The notes under the pieces: generated by a model | The model's input: the letters and a program-made list of their open reading frames with translations, nothing else | What the model was told of the DNA's origin: nothing | The model's database searches: none | Translations under genes and position numbers: made by a program | Origin: Corbicula japonica | Lineage: Eukaryota; Mollusca; Bivalvia; Venerida; Cyrenidae | Direction of reading: 5' to 3' | Length of the DNA: 64,000 bases | Assembly (NCBI GenBank): GCA_038501625.1 | Contig: JAZAYU010000179.1 | Location: 372,001 to 436,000, forward strand | Shown here: piece by piece, positions 35,440 to 47,800 of the stretch | Layout of the letters: every line of letters starts with the position of its first letter | How positions within the stretch are numbered: position 1 is the first letter of the stretch

Positions 35440-35965
35440 CGGTACTGTTATTTAGAAATAGATGAAAAGGGAACTTTGAAAGCAACTGAACACGACAAAT
35501 ATGAAAATATTGCAGGCTCGGTTTGATTTTGCATCTTTATGGGCAGTAATGGATATGCATATGACTGCCCACGCCTCCTAGCCCAGAGTTGAGCGCATCT
35601 CAATATTTACACCAATGAACAGTACAATTTCGAACTATCCCAAACGATGGTACGCATATGGCGGTGAACACGGAACCTTCAATGCGATATTTTTAGATTA
35701 ATACCATTCCATGTTTCAGCGGCGTGTGGTCCCCAGACAAAAGAATGTGTTTGCTCTAAACGAGAAAACAATGGGCGGAACTAAACAAAATAGAATTGTG
35801 ATAGGGGATCTGAGAATATAAATCTTTCTCATCACAGACAACGCCAAAGGCAAAACTTATAAATCAGGAAGTATATCCTTGGGATGATTGAACAATAATA
35901 TCCTAATCTATATTGGCAATGCATATTACTGCCCACGCCGCCAAGCCCTGGGTTGAGCACAAATC
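35440..35965. mobile_element. Second partial copies of MITE family M core
   Basis: Beginning GGGAACTTTGAAAGC near 35471 and GCAGGCTCGGTTTGATTTTG near 35510, the core blocks of the 34430-35430 copy recur, followed by a third partial start near 35920 (GCATATTACTGCCCACGCC). The outer terminal repeat is missing. The local arrangement resembles tandem partial duplication. Confidence 0.7.
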
Positions 35966-36359
35966 AATATTTACACAAATAAACAATGCAATTTTGATTT
36001 ATCCCAAACGATGTTATGATTGTATTTATGTTGTCAATTAGAATATGATTGTCGTTGCTCAATCGTGTTACACTTCGTCAATCCATAGAGTAACCGCGCC
36101 GTTTCTCAAACAAATGATCGCTTTATTGCTCTGTAACAATTTTGAGCTTTTGGCTGCAATCTTTTTAACGCACTTAAAGATAAATGAAATAGCTAATATT
36201 CAGTGAAGACGTTTCAAATTAAGTTTACAAATGGTCTTCTTAAGAAAATAGGTCATGTCAATGCAGAAGTATAAAATAAAGTTCTTCGTAAAAATAGTCT
36301 TGGACCGCAGTCGGTAATGACTACGTAATTATCTTTGTTTTCGTTTTCTGTATTTGCAG

Positions 36360-36535
36360 GTCGACTGATTGATGCTAAAAACAATTACGATGTCGCATTT
36401 TACTTTGCGTCAGGGGCGATAATCCTCGGTGGTCTTGTGATGCTTGCTGGTAATATCGCAAACACTGCAGAGACAAACAGTCAGCAAAGCGAAACGCCAA
36501 AATACGCAATAGAACTGACTGCGACACCAATATAA
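36360..36535 (+). CDS. Terminal exon of a probable SLC16/MCT-like transporter
   Basis: A strong acceptor (TTTTCGTTTTCTGTATTTGCAG) ends at 36359. The frame opens in phase 1 with GRLIDAKNNYDVAFYF and continues through a hydrophobic segment ASGAIILGGLVMLAG, then a short polar tail ending at a TAA at 36533-36535. Monocarboxylate-type transporters (12-TM MFS proteins) often have a G.L.D...Y...F sequence before the last transmembrane helix and a cytosolic C-tail, so this would be the TM11-12 loop, TM12 and tail. No upstream exon of this gene is recognised in the window. Confidence is moderate because the exon is only 58 codons. Confidence 0.5.
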
Positions 36536-36782
36536 ATACACTAGAGATCCTTAGTGGCTCAAGATGGATCTTTGAAAAATGCGTACATACTATCACACTT
36601 ACAGAGTCTAGCTCTAGCGCAAACACAACAAAATGACTGGTATCTGCATCATTAAACATTGTCTGAGACGCATCTACGAGTATTTAGGTTTTAACCGCTA
36701 CTTTCGACGCCAGAAACGAGTAATTGTTACGACTTGTAAAATCTGCATGTTCAAAGCGACGAAAAGATAACTTATGTTTTAT

Positions 36783-37128
36783 ATTCTGTGTGCTTTTGTT
36801 TGCAACATTGTTGAGGTGATGGGTTTGGTTGGAGATATTTTACCAAAACAACTTGTTTGTTGATATGAGAACCTATTTAGGGGAAGTGCGAGGTTGGTGC
36901 ACCCTTGAACCTGGTTTAAACTCCCATTGGCAAATTGTTTTGTCACTGACCGTTTCAAGCCGGTAAACCGCAAGGGTTCTCCTTTTCGTTAATTGTTCGT
37001 GGTGTCTTATTTGATATCGATATTCTTATAAAAACATGCTCTCTTTTCCTTTCTACGTTTTCGCTTCGTGGGGAGGCTGTGTTTTCTGAGAGTGGCAATT
37101 CCTGATATGCTTATTTAACTTTTTAAAG
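36783..37128 (+). mobile_element. PLE-B 3'-UTR fragment
   Basis: Sense-strand copy of the PLE-B tail: GCAACATTGTTGAGGTGATG, GAGAACCTATTTAGGGG, GGTTGGTGCACCCTTGAACC, GGTTCTCCTTTTCG, GGGGAGGCTGTGTTTTCTGA and GGCAATTCCTGATATGC. It is diverged from the young copies, so older. Confidence 0.8.
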
Positions 37129-38414
37129 CCGCCTAACAACATGTTAATTACCAAAAAAAATTGGAAACAAGTGCTTTGAAATAAATCTTTTAAGAAGTGT
37201 ATGCCATATTTTGAATGTATTTTATTATTTAAAAATCATATTTGTTGCCGTCGTCTAACTATTCACCTAGATTTACAGTGTTATTGAATAGAAAACTTAA
37301 AATTATCAACAACTGTACAAGATTAAAGTCGTTAATAATTTAAGCCAAGTATTTCTAGCATGAAATAATGAATTACAAAATGTAGGTTAAACAAATTGTG
37401 CGTTACCAACGACCGCTATATTGATTGGATAAGTTCAAATAGGCGAAAAAAATGTTACAAATAGAAGACAGACATTTCTAAATTCATCTAATTAATTTAT
37501 ATATAAAAATACAATAAAAACACTATACGTCTATCCCTTACTCAATTACCTAATTTGATTAGAATAAGAAGGTGTATTGTTTTTTCACTGTAACCAGAAT
37601 GGTTTGATTTCAGGAAACCATTTAAGCGGCTAAATAGGTCTTTGTGATAATTTTGACAATTATAGTTGTTGCTATTTTTGGAAAGAGATATCTAACATCT
37701 ACAGTTCGATATTAGTTGTGATACATAATGAATAACATGAAAGACATTTACTTCCCGAAAACACGTGTTTGTATATCTTAAACCAAACATGAGTTATATG
37801 ATACTGACAACAATATATGAGGTCCTTTTAAAGAACGTTCAAATATGACGACAGAAATCAGTATATTTATTTTTGTCATCTTCTTTGTCATCTTTGGTTG
37901 AAGAGGCCAGAAAATAACACGGACAAACAGACTTTTACAAATACTGCATATTAAATAAATTTGTCGTCAGTTACATTTTTCCTTGGTAGTAAAATGTCCG
38001 CTCTACATTCACTGTTGGGAATCACATAATCTAAATAATCTCTAAGCTATAGGGAACTTTTGAATTTAGTGAAGTTTTCATTTCTGAGTTGCACAAATAG
38101 AATTTATAAATGTACTATCATATGACCACAGACTATATGTTTTATACTACAACTGCTAACAAGTGTTTTGTTTAGAATTTTACCAGATTACCTCTGCAGT
38201 GCCATGTTTTATAGTGCTTGGGTGTTCTGAATTATGAGGAAGAGGTCATGAGCGAAATATTGGCAGTATAATTATACCTTCCAGTAGGCATATGATAGGC
38301 TACATAATAAAGCTTCACACAAACCATGGACAAAATATACTTCATTTTTCATTGTTTTACATTTGTTTAGAGATTATTTTGATCATGTGATTCCCCATAG
38401 TGACATTGAGTTCG
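37129..38414. other. Non-coding, no recognised feature
   Basis: AT-rich sequence with no exon, repeat family or RNA gene that I can recognise. Confidence 0.45.
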
Positions 38415-38615
38415 TACCTTGTAAGAGGACATGTTGGGGCAAGTGTGAGCTTGGATACACTTTCTCATTTTCGTTAATTGTTCGTGGTGTCTTGTAATTG
38501 ATTTTTTTTTTCAAAACAATGCTCTCTTTTCATCTTTTCTTTTTACTGTGTTGAGACTGTGTCTTCTGACTGTGGCCATTCCTGATATGCATACTTCACC
38601 TTTTATACAGAATTT
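38415..38615 (+). mobile_element. PLE-B 3'-terminal fragment with internal deletion
   Basis: Contains TTGGGGCAAGTGTGAG, a shortened middle, CATTTTCGTTAATTGTTCGT, ATGCTCTCTTTTC and CATTCCTGATATGCATACTT. The conserved hairpin section is missing. Confidence 0.75.
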
Positions 38616-38747
38616 TCTTAGAGGTTATGCTAACCATGCAACACTCTGCATGTTGGGTTTCCTTATGCAATTTAAAAGTTCCAAGAAGGAAAAGTGTATC
38701 TTGTCAAAACCTCTTTCCTCTAAAAACAAATAATTATTGTATAAAAC

Positions 38748-38863
38748 TATTTTAGGACGCCAAAATTAAAATTTAAGTACGTTCAGGACACTAATTATTG
38801 ACCTATTTTAGGGCGCCAAAATTAAAATTAAAGTACAATCAGGGCACTAATTATTGACATAAC
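38748..38863. repeat. Two-copy ~60-bp tandem repeat
   Basis: CTATTTTAGG-CGCCAAAATTAAAATT...AAGTAC..TCAGG-CACTAATTATTGAC occurs twice head to tail, with a few mismatches. Confidence 0.85.
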
Positions 38864-39859
38864 GTTTAAGTGGGAACAAGGTTTTTGGTAAACACTGGAA
38901 AAGTAGTGTAAGTGTTTATAAAACGTCTGAGGACTACTTCAACTGAAGCTGTACAAAAGCAAAATCATAAGGGATACAATTTTAATACAATTTTAATGTT
39001 GAATAATTAATTATGAATTATTTTATTACGTCTCACGACTCGCGCGTGATACTGGCTGACTTAATATTGAGTTTGGTTTCTTTGAAAATGGTGAAAAGAT
39101 AAGTGGGTAGGTTAAACGTCATTTTGAACCAAGTTAAACAACAGGTATCTAACAAATATAAAAATGAAAACCCTTCACAACTACATTCTGATAATTTGTA
39201 AGAGAATTATTTGCCTATCTGTTGGGTTACATCTCAATCTAAACAACATATCATAAAGTAAACTTTGATATGTATGCAGCTTTGACGTTGCATTTCAATA
39301 CATTTCTTTCGGAAGACAAATATGTCGATTTAACATCGATTGTAAAACATGTTTCAACCTACGAAACCTAAAAGTGAATCTGTAAAAGAATGAGAATGCG
39401 TTTCTTTCAGAAGTTAACGTGAATCACTGGTAGCAAACAAAATTTATGTTCCGTCCATCTAAGAAATAAGTGTTGTTTGGAAATGTAATGACTGGAAAAA
39501 TGACCCATATAAAGAAACAGGCTCAGGCCAGTCTTTTCAACAATCACTAACCACACATTGTCAAATACTATAACGATAACAACTTTGCTAGAGTGCCTCG
39601 CCTTCTTCCCCCACCCTCTCAAGAAACTGCACTTGATAAATATATTGACGAATGTGTTTGTGAAAAACCGTTTAATCATTAGAGGAAAAACGCTTTATGT
39701 TGTAGGTAATATGAAGAAACTTTATAGTTTAGTAGCTGAACTGACAGGGAAAAATCATAAAACCCATTACCCTTTGTAGACAGTGACAGCATATAAGTAA
39801 CGAACTGTGCTTGTTATTTTTATGTACTTAAAAATTTTCTGTTTGGGTCTGCCCATAGT
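38864..39859. other. Non-coding, no recognised feature
   Basis: The frames at 39407 and 39558 are antisense to each other and lack domain features. Nothing else is seen. Confidence 0.4.
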
Positions 39860-39975
39860 CTTCTCGTTTAGGGCACATCCATTCTTTGACCATAAAGCCG
39901 CTGAACATGGAATGGTTTTAATCGGAAAATACCGCATTGAAGGTCCGCAGTTCACAACCATATGCATGCCATAAA
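39860..39975. mobile_element. MITE family M scrap
   Basis: Reverse-orientation piece of the family core: TCTCGTTTAGGGCACA, CTGAACATGGAATGG, ACCGCATTGAAGGT and CATATGCATGCC. Confidence 0.65.
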
Positions 39976-40263
39976 TGACATCTTATAACCAAATCCAATA
40001 GACCAATTTTTTTCTCTTAAAAAAACAACAAATTTAATATATTGTGGAAGTACCCTCCCACTATCGACAACTGGGTGAGTAATATTGGACGCTGTCAAAT
40101 ATATAGAAAATTACACTCTATAGTTATATAATTGGATATCAATAAAGGGCGGTCGTTGTACGAAATCCACTCTTTAAACTTAACAACTTTAAACGAACAT
40201 AACACAGTTCTAAGATATTTTGATTGAATAGGTTTGTTGGGTTAGGGTTAATAACCGAAAGAA

Positions 40264-40573
40264 ATGTCGGTGATGAATATCTGTAGACTGTTAATAGTTG
40301 TAGCCTATCACATCGATATTGCCGTTTTAGCCGACAGCGATCATAAATATTTCAACATTTTACATGGACTGCAAATAGTAGCTGGTGTAGATACCGCTAA
40401 AGTAGACTCGATGTTTGCGTGTGCCGCGCGATGCGTGGAGATGGCGCGGACCGGCTCGTGCAGGTTGGCGGGCTATGACAAACTGACTAAGACGTGTCGG
40501 GTAACTTGGGACAGTACAGCAGTCGTGTCTAATGCACTTGATGTTAACTCTGTTGTAATAGAAATAAGTGAAA
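40264..40573 (+). CDS. First exon: signal peptide + PAN/apple-like domain
   Basis: ATG 40264 opens 103 codons ending in a good donor (GAAA|gtaagta) in phase 1. Residues 1-~22 form a hydrophobic signal peptide with likely cleavage after VLA. The rest carries a PAN/apple-like cysteine pattern: FACAARCVEMARTGSCRLAGYDK, with key cysteines in CxxxC, GSC and KTC, then a strand-like RVTWDS. PAN modules bind proteins or carbohydrates outside the cell. The next phase-1-compatible exons downstream on this strand are the CCP exons from 61122, so this may be the first exon of that gene with a ~20.5-kb intron filled by retroelements. That linkage is inferred. Confidence 0.6.
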
Positions 40574-41807
40574 GTAAGTAATTTTATTCTATTCTATAGA
40601 TTCTCTATATAGCCTGGTAACCAAACTGTGTATAAATGGCCGCAACTTAAAGTGGAATTAAAATTGACTTTCATTAAAATTGTCATGTCAATTAATGTAC
40701 AAGCGAATGCATTTAGATACACTTTAAGGGTTTTTCGTGTTAAAACTTACTCTAACAAAAATAATTTTCAATTTTCGGTAGCTGTAGGTAGCTGAGCGTC
40801 AGCGGGTAGTAACATGCTAACAGTAACAAGTACTTTTAGGCAAGATTTTCTGTAGAAGTGTTTGCAATTAGAACTGACAAATATATTAAATTGCTTAATG
40901 AAAAGATATCTTCTGGATCAAAATCCATAACCAGAAGACATAACAAGATATCAATTCAACCAATAAACAAGTTAGGATACAATCAAAAACTGTAAAAATA
41001 GAATTAGGAAACAGAGTAGGCCTACCAGTTTATTATAGGACCAATTAAATAGACATCGCAAACAGTAACGGAAAACAAATGAAAAAATAATAATGTGCAT
41101 TACTCATTTGTTATAAGTACATATATGCTGAAACTGTTTTCATTTTAGCAATCAAATATATAACAACTAAAACGCATTGTAAAAACAAATCTTATGTACT
41201 TATTCATGATATTTCAAATGTAATGTTACAATCTTACTATGTTGTTTTGTTCTGGAAATATTTGTAAATATATAATTCCGGTGCAAATTAGCCGTTTTCG
41301 CAAGGTAACGATTGGGCACAGTGGATTTGCGTGGCTTAAATATAAATCAAAATAATGTTTTAAACATCGTTGAAAATTTTGTTGGAATAATTAAAAAATT
41401 GCCTTATTTCTGTTAAAAAAACACAGTGTTAATGACAAGTATCCATCTGACCTCTCATACAATGATTTATGAAATCGAAATTGACGGAATACTTCGACAC
41501 TTGGTTTCAAAATCGGGCGTAATTAATATAAGTTGGTTTAACGATTCACGATCGATGTAAAATTAGAAAGTTTAAACTAAACTGAATACTTTACAGTGTA
41601 AGTAATAGAACCTTTTACTTATTACTTTATTTACTGACTAATTATATGTTATAAAAACTTAAAAAATAGTTCGTTTATTTTCTTCTTCAAAAGTAAAGTT
41701 AAGTATTTCTAAATATTTTTTATAATAGGTTACTGGTTGTTAGAATATGAATAGCTGAGTGACTCACATTCTCCTCATGTGTAACTAAAATTATTGTCTT
41801 CTGTCCA
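40574..41807. other. Start of the long intron, no recognised feature
   Basis: AT-rich sequence after the donor site. No exon or named repeat is seen. Confidence 0.4.
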
Positions 41808-41880
41808 AAAAGGTGAAATATGCAAATCAGGAATGGCCACATCCAGTAGACACAGCCTCCCCACACAGCCAAACAGTGGA
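41808..41880 (-). mobile_element. PLE-B 3'-terminal fragment (short)
   Basis: Only the last ~70 bp of the PLE-B tail are present (AAAAAGGTGAAATATGCAAA, CACAGCCTCCCCACACAGCC). They abut an A run. Confidence 0.8.
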
Positions 41881-41994
41881 GAGGAAGAAGAAACAAATCT
41901 ACTTTTTATCACTTTACCACACAAACCTTTTAGTGTTTGGTGGACATCATTAATTACAATGCTATTCCGATCAATGTATATAATGAAGTAAAAA

Positions 41995-42508
41995 CAATAC
42001 CCAACACGATTAAAATTCTCTTATATTTATTTCACCAACGTTTCGGCCTTAACAAGCCTTCTTTAGGGTAATAAATACAAACAATTATAAACGGACGTTA
42101 CATCAACGTGAAAGGCGCGTAACGTCGTATGGCGGAAAATTTTATACAAAATATTTCAATTTAGTTATTCATCATTTTCTATGGTATCATTGAATTTCGC
42201 ACAGATGAATATTTTGCGGGAATTCATTAGTTATATACTTATTCATAGCGGTTTTTTAAAAAAGAAAATTAATTATTATCAATTTTTGACTCTGTCAATT
42301 TTATGTGAGTGCAATTCGCGAAAAACAAAATGTGCGCGAAATATGATACCACAGAAATAACATCAAACATAAAATTTATTCATTCAATGTTTGTATGACA
42401 TCAAAAACTAGTCAATATCGGATCTTAACGATACAAAATTTCCTATAGATATTTATATGAAAAAACGGTAATAGGAAATAACGATATAATAAGCAGATGC
42501 TTTTACAC
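41995..42508 (-). other. PLE-A 3' untranslated region
   Basis: Non-coding sequence between the PLE-A stop and its probable end near 41995. It includes the hammerhead-like motif. The precise terminus is not defined. Confidence 0.5.
42033..42067 (-). ncRNA. Degenerate hammerhead-ribozyme-like motif at the PLE-A 3' end
   Basis: On the minus strand CTAAAGA is followed by AGGC-TTGTTA-AGGCC (a short stem-loop, the place of stem II) and then GAAACGTTGG. This matches the hammerhead core order (CUGANGA, stem II, GAAA) known from Penelope-like elements. The essential G of CUGANGA is A here, so cleavage is unlikely. It lies about 440 bp past the PLE-A stop codon, near the end of the element. Confidence 0.5.
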
Positions 42509-43279
42509 TTAACCAGTATCGAAGAGAACTTTCGCGTTTAAACCATAGGGGTGTAGAGTTTTTAGTTTATGTATCCAATAGGTTTCTTTGCATAATCTTT
42601 CCACATCATTTTTTACAATATCAAATGGCATAAATGTAAAATCTTTGATTAAGTGGTTGTCAGTATTAAAATGTGTCGCTACATTAGTAGAAAATTTGGA
42701 TCAGAGAAATTGCGGATGTCAAATCTATGGCTGTTCATTCGTCTCGATACTTGTTGATTTGTTTGTCCAACATATTGTTGGTTACAACGTTTACAATTTA
42801 TCAAATATATAACATTTTTAGTTGTACAATCAGCATTACAACGGAGATCATACGAAACTCCAGACGCTTGGCTTGAAAAAGACGAGTTAACAATAATATT
42901 GGTGCAATGTGTGCACCTACTCCGGTTACATTTGCTAGTTGAAAAGTTAACATTTTTATTATTAGAAAAACGATAACTTACTAAATAATCATGTAAATTC
43001 ATTGGTCGTTTATATGCCACCACGGGTTTAAATTTGCTGCAAACACTTTTGACATTTGCGTTTTTTGATAAATCAAGCTTAAGCAAACTCCAGTATTTAT
43101 TAATAATGTGACCAATATTAGGTTGAGAAGGATTATAATAGATAGTAAATGGAATTACTTTCTCATTTATGCGGTCAAATGTTTGAGCTGCGTCTTCCTG
43201 TGACATTGAGGATACTTTATTAAAAGCAGAATTTATTACATTTTTTGGATAATTTCTTTCTAAAAAGAATTTTTGTAAT
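42509..43279 (-). pseudogene. PLE-A C-terminal part: GIY-YIG endonuclease
   Basis: This is the 3' half of a Penelope-like polyprotein. Reading right to left it gives a linker, a cysteine cluster (CNRSRCTHC) and the GIY-YIG nuclease core (VIYLINCKRC then QQYVGQTNQQVSRR..SHR). After one frameshift near 42690 the usual end follows (VATHFNTDNH, YWIHKLKTLHPYGLN) up to the stop at 42509. The nuclease nicks DNA to prime copying. The N-terminal reverse-transcriptase half lies at 57077-58262, separated by the gypsy insertion. The frame on either side of that insertion is continuous once the target duplication is allowed for. Confidence 0.85.
43276..43279. repeat. Target-site duplication TAAT (left)
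   Basis: The 4-bp TAAT flanks the gypsy element here and at 57077-57080. It is taken from the PLE-A coding sequence. Confidence 0.85.
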
Positions 43280-44250
43280 TGTAAACCTTTCCACCCTTTA
43301 TGGGTAATAAACGAAAATACGAGTTCGATAACAGTTTATCTTTTATTCAGTCGTCAAAATACAACTCAGCCGATACTCTCTAAACATGTCCAGGACAGGG
43401 TTATATAGAAAGGCACTGAAAATACAATTTAACAAATCATTCTAAAGCACAATCAACAATTTTAAAAACATAGTGCTACAAAGATATAATATAAAGTTTA
43501 CATCAGTCTGATATCTTATTTGTTCCTAAAGTTATTATGAAATAAACTATTACAGTAACAGAAGTCTTATGTCCTGTGTAGTGGTCCGATTCTAGTGTGG
43601 CTCTTATCGATGTTCTACACAATACATCTTAACAGTTACATAATTATGACAATCAATAAAACCATTAATAATCATTACATTTATAAGGGTAAGGTTAAAC
43701 CTCCTTGGTACTTACAGATCTGTAGGATCTTAAGCCCTCAACCTATCGCCCTCAACCTGTCTGGTCTGGCCAGGGGGTTTCACACTCACTTCTGCTCAAT
43801 GCTCCCTGTGACTGCTGAACTGTGATAATAACAAGAGGGTATAAGCACATGCAAGTTATCATGGCGGATTAATAACAGAAAAATAGGAAAGTTTGAAATG
43901 TCAGCCATACTGGATTGTTTGTCACGACAACGGTCATATATAAATTGCCAAATATGGAAAATTACGCATTTAAATAAGATATCAGCCATTGCATCATGTT
44001 ACCTGATAATTATGATTGTTTGAACACATATATCGGCACTGCTAGCCTTATAAAAGACAAAGTTTTCTAACAAAGAATTGCTCCTTGTCTTTACTGCAAA
44101 CCCGCATGAAAAAATCTGATTCCCGCTTAAAGAATAACAAAGGGAGACAACTTGAGTAAAAGAACTTCAAGAGATAAAAACACAGGAAAGATAGATCAAC
44201 AAGCAAGAGTAGTCATATAGACTTGTGCATCAAAATATGACCTGGCTACA
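43280..44250 (-). repeat. 3' LTR of the gypsy element (971 bp)
   Basis: An uninterrupted LTR, TGTAGCC...TTTACA on the minus strand. Just outside its 5' edge (minus strand) is GCCGGCGGAATA, the likely polypurine-type primer. The 76- and 67-residue frames within it recur in the other LTR and are not genes. Confidence 0.9.
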
Positions 44251-44828
44251 TATTCCGCCGGCTTGTAAAATGACGTCTCGTCATTTCGCTACAACAAAAA
44301 AATTCAATGTCATTAGGCGTGACACTTCACATGTCCAGCTACATATGAATCACCTTAAGCACAATAATCATACAAAATACTAATGAATCACCTTAAAGAG
44401 ATTCATACAACAGCTTTAAACAAAAACACTGTAGCCATTCTGCAAACTCTCTCCTGTTAACCTAAAAAGTAACATGATATTAAGTCTTATATACAAAATC
44501 TATATAATTGTAGACACCATTTTTCACTGTTCTCCTCCCACCTTTAAAAACATTGTGTCCCTACAATAAAAGAACATGCAATTAATCCAATGTCATAGCT
44601 ATACCAGATAAAGTTATTAATTACAAGTCATTTATCCTCTTAGGTTAATCAGATTTAGTCCATTAACTCCAACTCTCTCATTAACTGAATGGTATGTTTC
44701 AGCTTATAGGACAGTAATTAATTATTCTGGTACATACCATGAAATCTGCTATGCCATCCTTTACACAATATTACAAAGTAAAAACATAAAATCTGAATGA
44801 TAAAGTTATACTGATCATTTACTCCATT
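44251..44828 (-). other. Gypsy 3' untranslated region
   Basis: 578 bp between the pol stop and the 3' LTR. Non-coding, ending with the candidate polypurine tract next to the LTR. Confidence 0.7.
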
Positions 44829-47800
44829 CTACCTGTTCATTACAGACTCTATAATTTTATGGGCAATATCTCCACTCATATTCTGAAGAACACCAGAACT
44901 AAACAGCTCACTTAAGGCCTGAATCCTCTTATCTTGGGATCTGGGTGTCATTTGGTACATATGATAATCAGCAAACCTGACTGGCTTCTTCTTAGTCCTG
45001 GTTGACACTCTTTTTGGTCTAGTTCCTTCTTCTGATGAAGATATTTCTTCCTCCTCTGAATTTCTCTCTTCTGTTGCACCTGTTCTTTCTAAGTTTTCTT
45101 CAACAATCTCTTTCCTAATGGTTTCTTCTGTTGCTATTTCTTCCCTGACACTTGTATCTCCTGATTGACTGTCTGAGCGACTGTCATCCTTTTCTAGATC
45201 CTCTTCAACTCTCTCATTGGTAGCTACCACTCTCTCTTCTTCAAGTGTCGGTTGTTCTTCTTCTACAGAGGAATATTGTTCACCATTTCTCACTTCTGTC
45301 TTTGGAGTCTGGGCGTCCCCAGTAGAAGGTGTAAAAAATACAACTTCCTCTCCTTCATCTTCACTTTCTGTGACGTCACATATCTTGTATTCCTCAGCAA
45401 CAGTATCCTCTTTACTCATAGTATCAGACTGTTCTTTTACGGGGCTTGGAATTCTGTCATCACTGAGATTTACCCGGTCACCATCCTTTTTCTCAGCATT
45501 ATCATCAATAAAGCCCAAAGGAAACAAGTGATTACGGTGTAATCTCCTGACAGCTCCATCCGGTGATTGTATATCAAAAACAGGCACTTCTTCATTTGGT
45601 TGACCAATGACTTCACAAATATCATCTTCATATCGGTCTTGGATTTTATGCTTTCCTTCAAAAGCTAAAATTTTGACTAATACTCTGTCCCCAATGTTAA
45701 GTTTGACTGCTTTTGCCTTCCTATCATAGAATGTTTTCTGTTTGTTCTTGGCTTTCTCTGTTACCTCATTAACTGCTTCTCTGGTCTTTCTTAATCTTTC
45801 TTTCAAATCCTCTATGTAAGTCTTTGGTGTTTGTCCTTGCTGATCATTCTCTGTTTCAGTTTGGAATACTGCATCTATTGGAAGACTTGGTTTTCTACCA
45901 AACATGAGTTCAAACGGTGTGTACTTTGTTGTTTCATGTCTTGTACAATTGTAAGCATGAACCAATGTCGGGAGATACTTCTTCCAATCTGCCTTTTGTT
46001 CGGGTTGAAGAGTACCAAGCATATCCAAAAGGGTGCGGTTGTAACGTTCCGAGATCCCATTTCCCATTGGATGATATGGACTTGTCCGTGACTTATCAAT
46101 ATTGAAAATTTTACACAACTCAGTGATGATGTCAGATTCAAAATTCCTGCCTTGATCTGAATGTATCCTAGTAGGCACACCATAGTTTACAATAAAATGC
46201 TCGTAAAAGGCTTCAGTCGTAGTCTTAGCTGTTTGATTTTTTGTGGGTACGGCTAGTGCATACTTGGTAAAGTGGTCAGTTATGACTAAGATGTTTCCAA
46301 TTCCACCTTTACAAAGATCCACAGACAAGAAATCCATGCAAACAAGTTCTAATGGATATGTAGTTGTTATATTGGTAAGTGGGGCTCTGGAATTAGTTGG
46401 CGCTTTTCGACGAAGACATCTTTCGCAACTTTCTACAAAATGTTCTACGTCTGAGGTAACACCTGGCCAAAAGAAACGTTCTCTGACCAAGGATAATGTT
46501 CTATCCTTTCCAGGGTGTCCAACTTCTGAATGAACTCCTTTCAGTGCAGTGTCCCTGTACACTTTTGGTAGAACTAGTTGCTTCACACCTTCATTGGTGA
46601 TACTGTCCTTGACTTCTCGATACAGTATACCTCTGATCATCTTAAAATGGCGAAAATTCTTTCTCATGGTAATGTCTTCTTTACTGTGCATCATCTTTTG
46701 GTTTGGAAGTTTGTTGTCTAGGGTAGCTCTGACCCATTTTCCAATTACAGGATCTTCCCTTTGATTTTGTCTGATTTCTCTTGCCTCAATTTGTGCCATA
46801 GGAATTCCAAAATCTTCTGTTACATCAATGATATTTACTGAGGCCGCAGGTAACATTTCTATGTAGGACAGATTTTGAAGACATGAGCATATAGCTTTAA
46901 CAGTGTTGTCCTTTATGCATATTAGGTCACCATCTGTATCTTGAATAGTGTTATGTGGGTAACGTGACATTCCATCAGCATCACCATTCCTTAATCCAGC
47001 TCTGTAGATGATATCAAAAGAGAATTCACCCAAGGCTGAGGCCCATCTCTGGCCGGTAGCATCAAGTTTTGCCGTGGTGAGAATGTGAGTAAGTGGGTTG
47101 TTGTCAGTGTATACCAAAAAATAGTTGCCAGTGAGATAGTCTGAGAATTTCTCAGTTACAGCCCATTTCAAGGCTAAAAACTCCAACTTGAAAGCAGAGT
47201 AATTCTTTTCAGACCTATTCAAACTGCGGCTGGCATATGCTATTACACGCTTGATTCCATCTTGTAATTGATATAGCACTGCACCTAAACCCTTGCCTGA
47301 GGCATCCGTGTGTAACTCAAAAGGTGCCTGGAAATCCAGATATGCCAATATCGGGGGAGATGTCAATATCTTTTTCAAGTTGTTGAAGGTTTCATCCTGT
47401 TCAGGACCCCAATGCCATTCCTTGACAGCTTTCTTGATCTTATTCTTCTTTGTTGAGGTGGGAGGCAACAAATCTGTCAATGGTTTAGTTATTTTCGAAA
47501 AGTCCTTAATAAATCTGCGATAATACCCTGCGAAGGCAATAAAAGATCTTAAAGAGTCTGCGTCCGTAGGAGTTGGCCAATTTTTTACCTTTTCGACTTT
47601 CTCTGGATCAGTTTCAATGCCATCAGCACTCACTACGTGTCCCAAAAATTTGACCTTGGTTTGCATGAAATAACATTTATCTGCCGAAAGTTTTAGATTA
47701 CATTCCTTTAACCGAGATAGAACAGTGTCAAGTCTTTCTAGATGTTCTTCAAAGCTGCTACTAAATACAATTAAATCATCTAAATATATCACACAGATCT

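Noticed and set aside
43595..43989. Frames of 76 and 67 residues recurring at 54153-54547
   Set aside because: They are duplicated because they lie in the two gypsy LTRs.
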